Positions 7,308-7,636 of a stretch of 7,636 nucleotides of DNA are shown piece after piece. The notes beneath the pieces are model-generated. The model saw only the letters and a program-made list of their open reading frames with translations. It was not told the origin of the DNA and made no database searches. Each line of letters opens with the position of its first letter. Position 1 is the first letter of the stretch. The translations under genes were made by a program, and so were the position numbers. The stretch comes from Gammaproteobacteria bacterium (lineage in GTDB: Bacteria; Pseudomonadota; Gammaproteobacteria; Pseudomonadales; Azotimanducaceae), in NCBI GenBank assembly GCA_018667205.1, contig JABIVN010000310.1:1-7636 (forward strand), written 5' to 3'.

Positions 7308-7355
7308 CGCCAGAAATAGGCTTGGCGAATGGATTTCGATCTGGTAAGGTTCGCC
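7307..7355. repeat. Three short TCGCC/GGCGA half sites in the divergent intergenic region
   Basis: TCGCCA (7307-7312) and TGGCGA (7323-7328) form a 6-base inverted repeat with a 10-base gap. GGCGAA (7324-7329) also pairs with TTCGCC (7350-7355) across 20 bases. The half sites overlap the candidate -35 and follow the candidate -10 of the rightward gene, so they could be regulator sites or alternative hairpins. Six-base arms can arise by chance. Confidence 0.3.
7322..7350 (+). promoter_or_regulatory. Possible promoter of the histone H1-like gene
   Basis: TTGGCG (7322-7327), a 17-base spacer and TAAGGT (7345-7350) preceded by TGG (7342-7344) form a weak sigma-70-like promoter with an extended -10. 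Transcription would start near 7357, leaving a leader of about 38 bases. The match is partial and is a candidate only. Confidence 0.3.
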
Positions 7356-7394
7356 GCTCGTTTTAGAACCCACTTTGTTGATACGGACAGATCA

Positions 7395-7636
7395 ATGGCA
7401 GCGAAGCGTAAAGCAACCGCAAAAGCGAAACCAAAAAGTAAGGCAACGGCAAAATCCCAGACAAAAGCCATAAAAGCACCTGTTAAGAAGGCTGTTGTTA
7501 AGAAGGCGCCTGCTAAGAAGGCAGCTGTTAAGAAGGCGCCTGCTAAGAAGGCAGTTGTTAAGAAGGCAGTTGTTAAGAAGGCAGCTGTTAAGAAGGCAGC
7601 TGTTAAGAAGGCAGCTGTTAAGAAGGCAGCTGTTAA
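7395..7636 (+). CDS. Lysine/alanine-rich histone H1-like protein (partial, runs off the right edge)
   Basis: An ATG at 7395 opens 80 codons without a stop to the end of the window. The first 30 residues are low-complexity K/A/T/S (M-A-A-K-R-K-A-T-A-K). From residue 31 to 80 the protein is ten perfect KKAxx pentapeptides (KKAVV, KKAPA and KKAAV), with no acidic residue anywhere in the visible part. This is the composition of bacterial histone H1-like proteins and of AlgP-type tails, which bind DNA or other polyanions through lysine. A KK-rich tail on another protein, such as a ribosome- or polymerase-associated factor, is possible because the C-terminus is unseen. A weak GGA (7385-7387) lies 7 bases before the ATG. 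The gene is divergent from the aminotransferase operon. Confidence 0.8.
   Translation, partial: MAAKRKATAKAKPKSKATAKSQTKAIKAPVKKAVVKKAPAKKAAVKKAPAKKAVVKKAVVKKAAVKKAAVKKAAVKKAAV
7485..7634 (+). repeat. 15-base coding minisatellite (KKAxx units)
   Basis: Ten head-to-tail 15-base units encode the pentapeptides. The first six vary (GTT GTT, CCT GCT or GCT GTT in the last two codons, and GCT, GCG or GCA as the alanine codon). The last four (7575-7634) are identical copies of AAGAAGGCAGCTGTT. The array is cut by the window end. The period is a multiple of three, so changes in copy number keep the frame. Confidence 0.95.

Overview
The window looks like a chromosomal stretch of a gammaproteobacterium, perhaps an aquatic one. 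Pol II with an E. coli-like motif order, SfsA, HemL and an HmuUV-type importer all read as gammaproteobacterial. Base composition is close to balanced by eye, and genes are packed with very short or negative spacing. I see no tRNA, rRNA, CRISPR array, insertion sequence or phage gene. The genus cannot be fixed from the sequence alone.

Left arm (1-1224, + strand): the 3' end of hemL (glutamate-1-semialdehyde aminomutase) overlaps, through ATGA, a complete PfkB-family sugar/nucleoside kinase that is probably an adenosine kinase. The kinase converges on polB, and the two stop regions overlap by 9 bases inside a 10-base palindrome.

Middle and right (1216-7267, - strand): five genes read leftwards as one tightly packed probable operon. 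In transcription order they are a class I/II PLP aminotransferase, sfsA, hmuU (heme-type ABC permease), hmuV (its ATPase) and polB (DNA polymerase II). Junctions are stop/start overlaps. The exception is the aminotransferase-sfsA junction, which holds about 6.5 copies of a 14-base repeat. Each full copy, read on the - strand, is a small translation-start cassette (AGGA, 6-base spacer, ATGA). Because of the 14-base period, the ATG of one copy normally opens a five-codon reading frame that ends on the TGA overlapping the next copy's ATG. The array thus forms a relay of stop/start overlaps from the aminotransferase stop to the sfsA start. It is the most unusual structure in the window.

Right edge (7268-7636): a 127-base divergent intergenic region with several short inverted repeats separates the operon from a + strand gene that starts at 7395 and is still open at the end of the window. 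It encodes a lysine/alanine-rich histone H1-like tail built from KKAxx pentapeptides, written in a 15-base minisatellite whose last four visible units are identical.

How the genes relate: hemL (tetrapyrrole synthesis) and hmuUV (heme import) are both heme-related but lie on opposite, convergent strands. The - strand operon mixes amino-acid metabolism, a putative nucleic-acid-binding protein, heme import and a translesion/repair polymerase. The packing suggests shared transcription, not one pathway.
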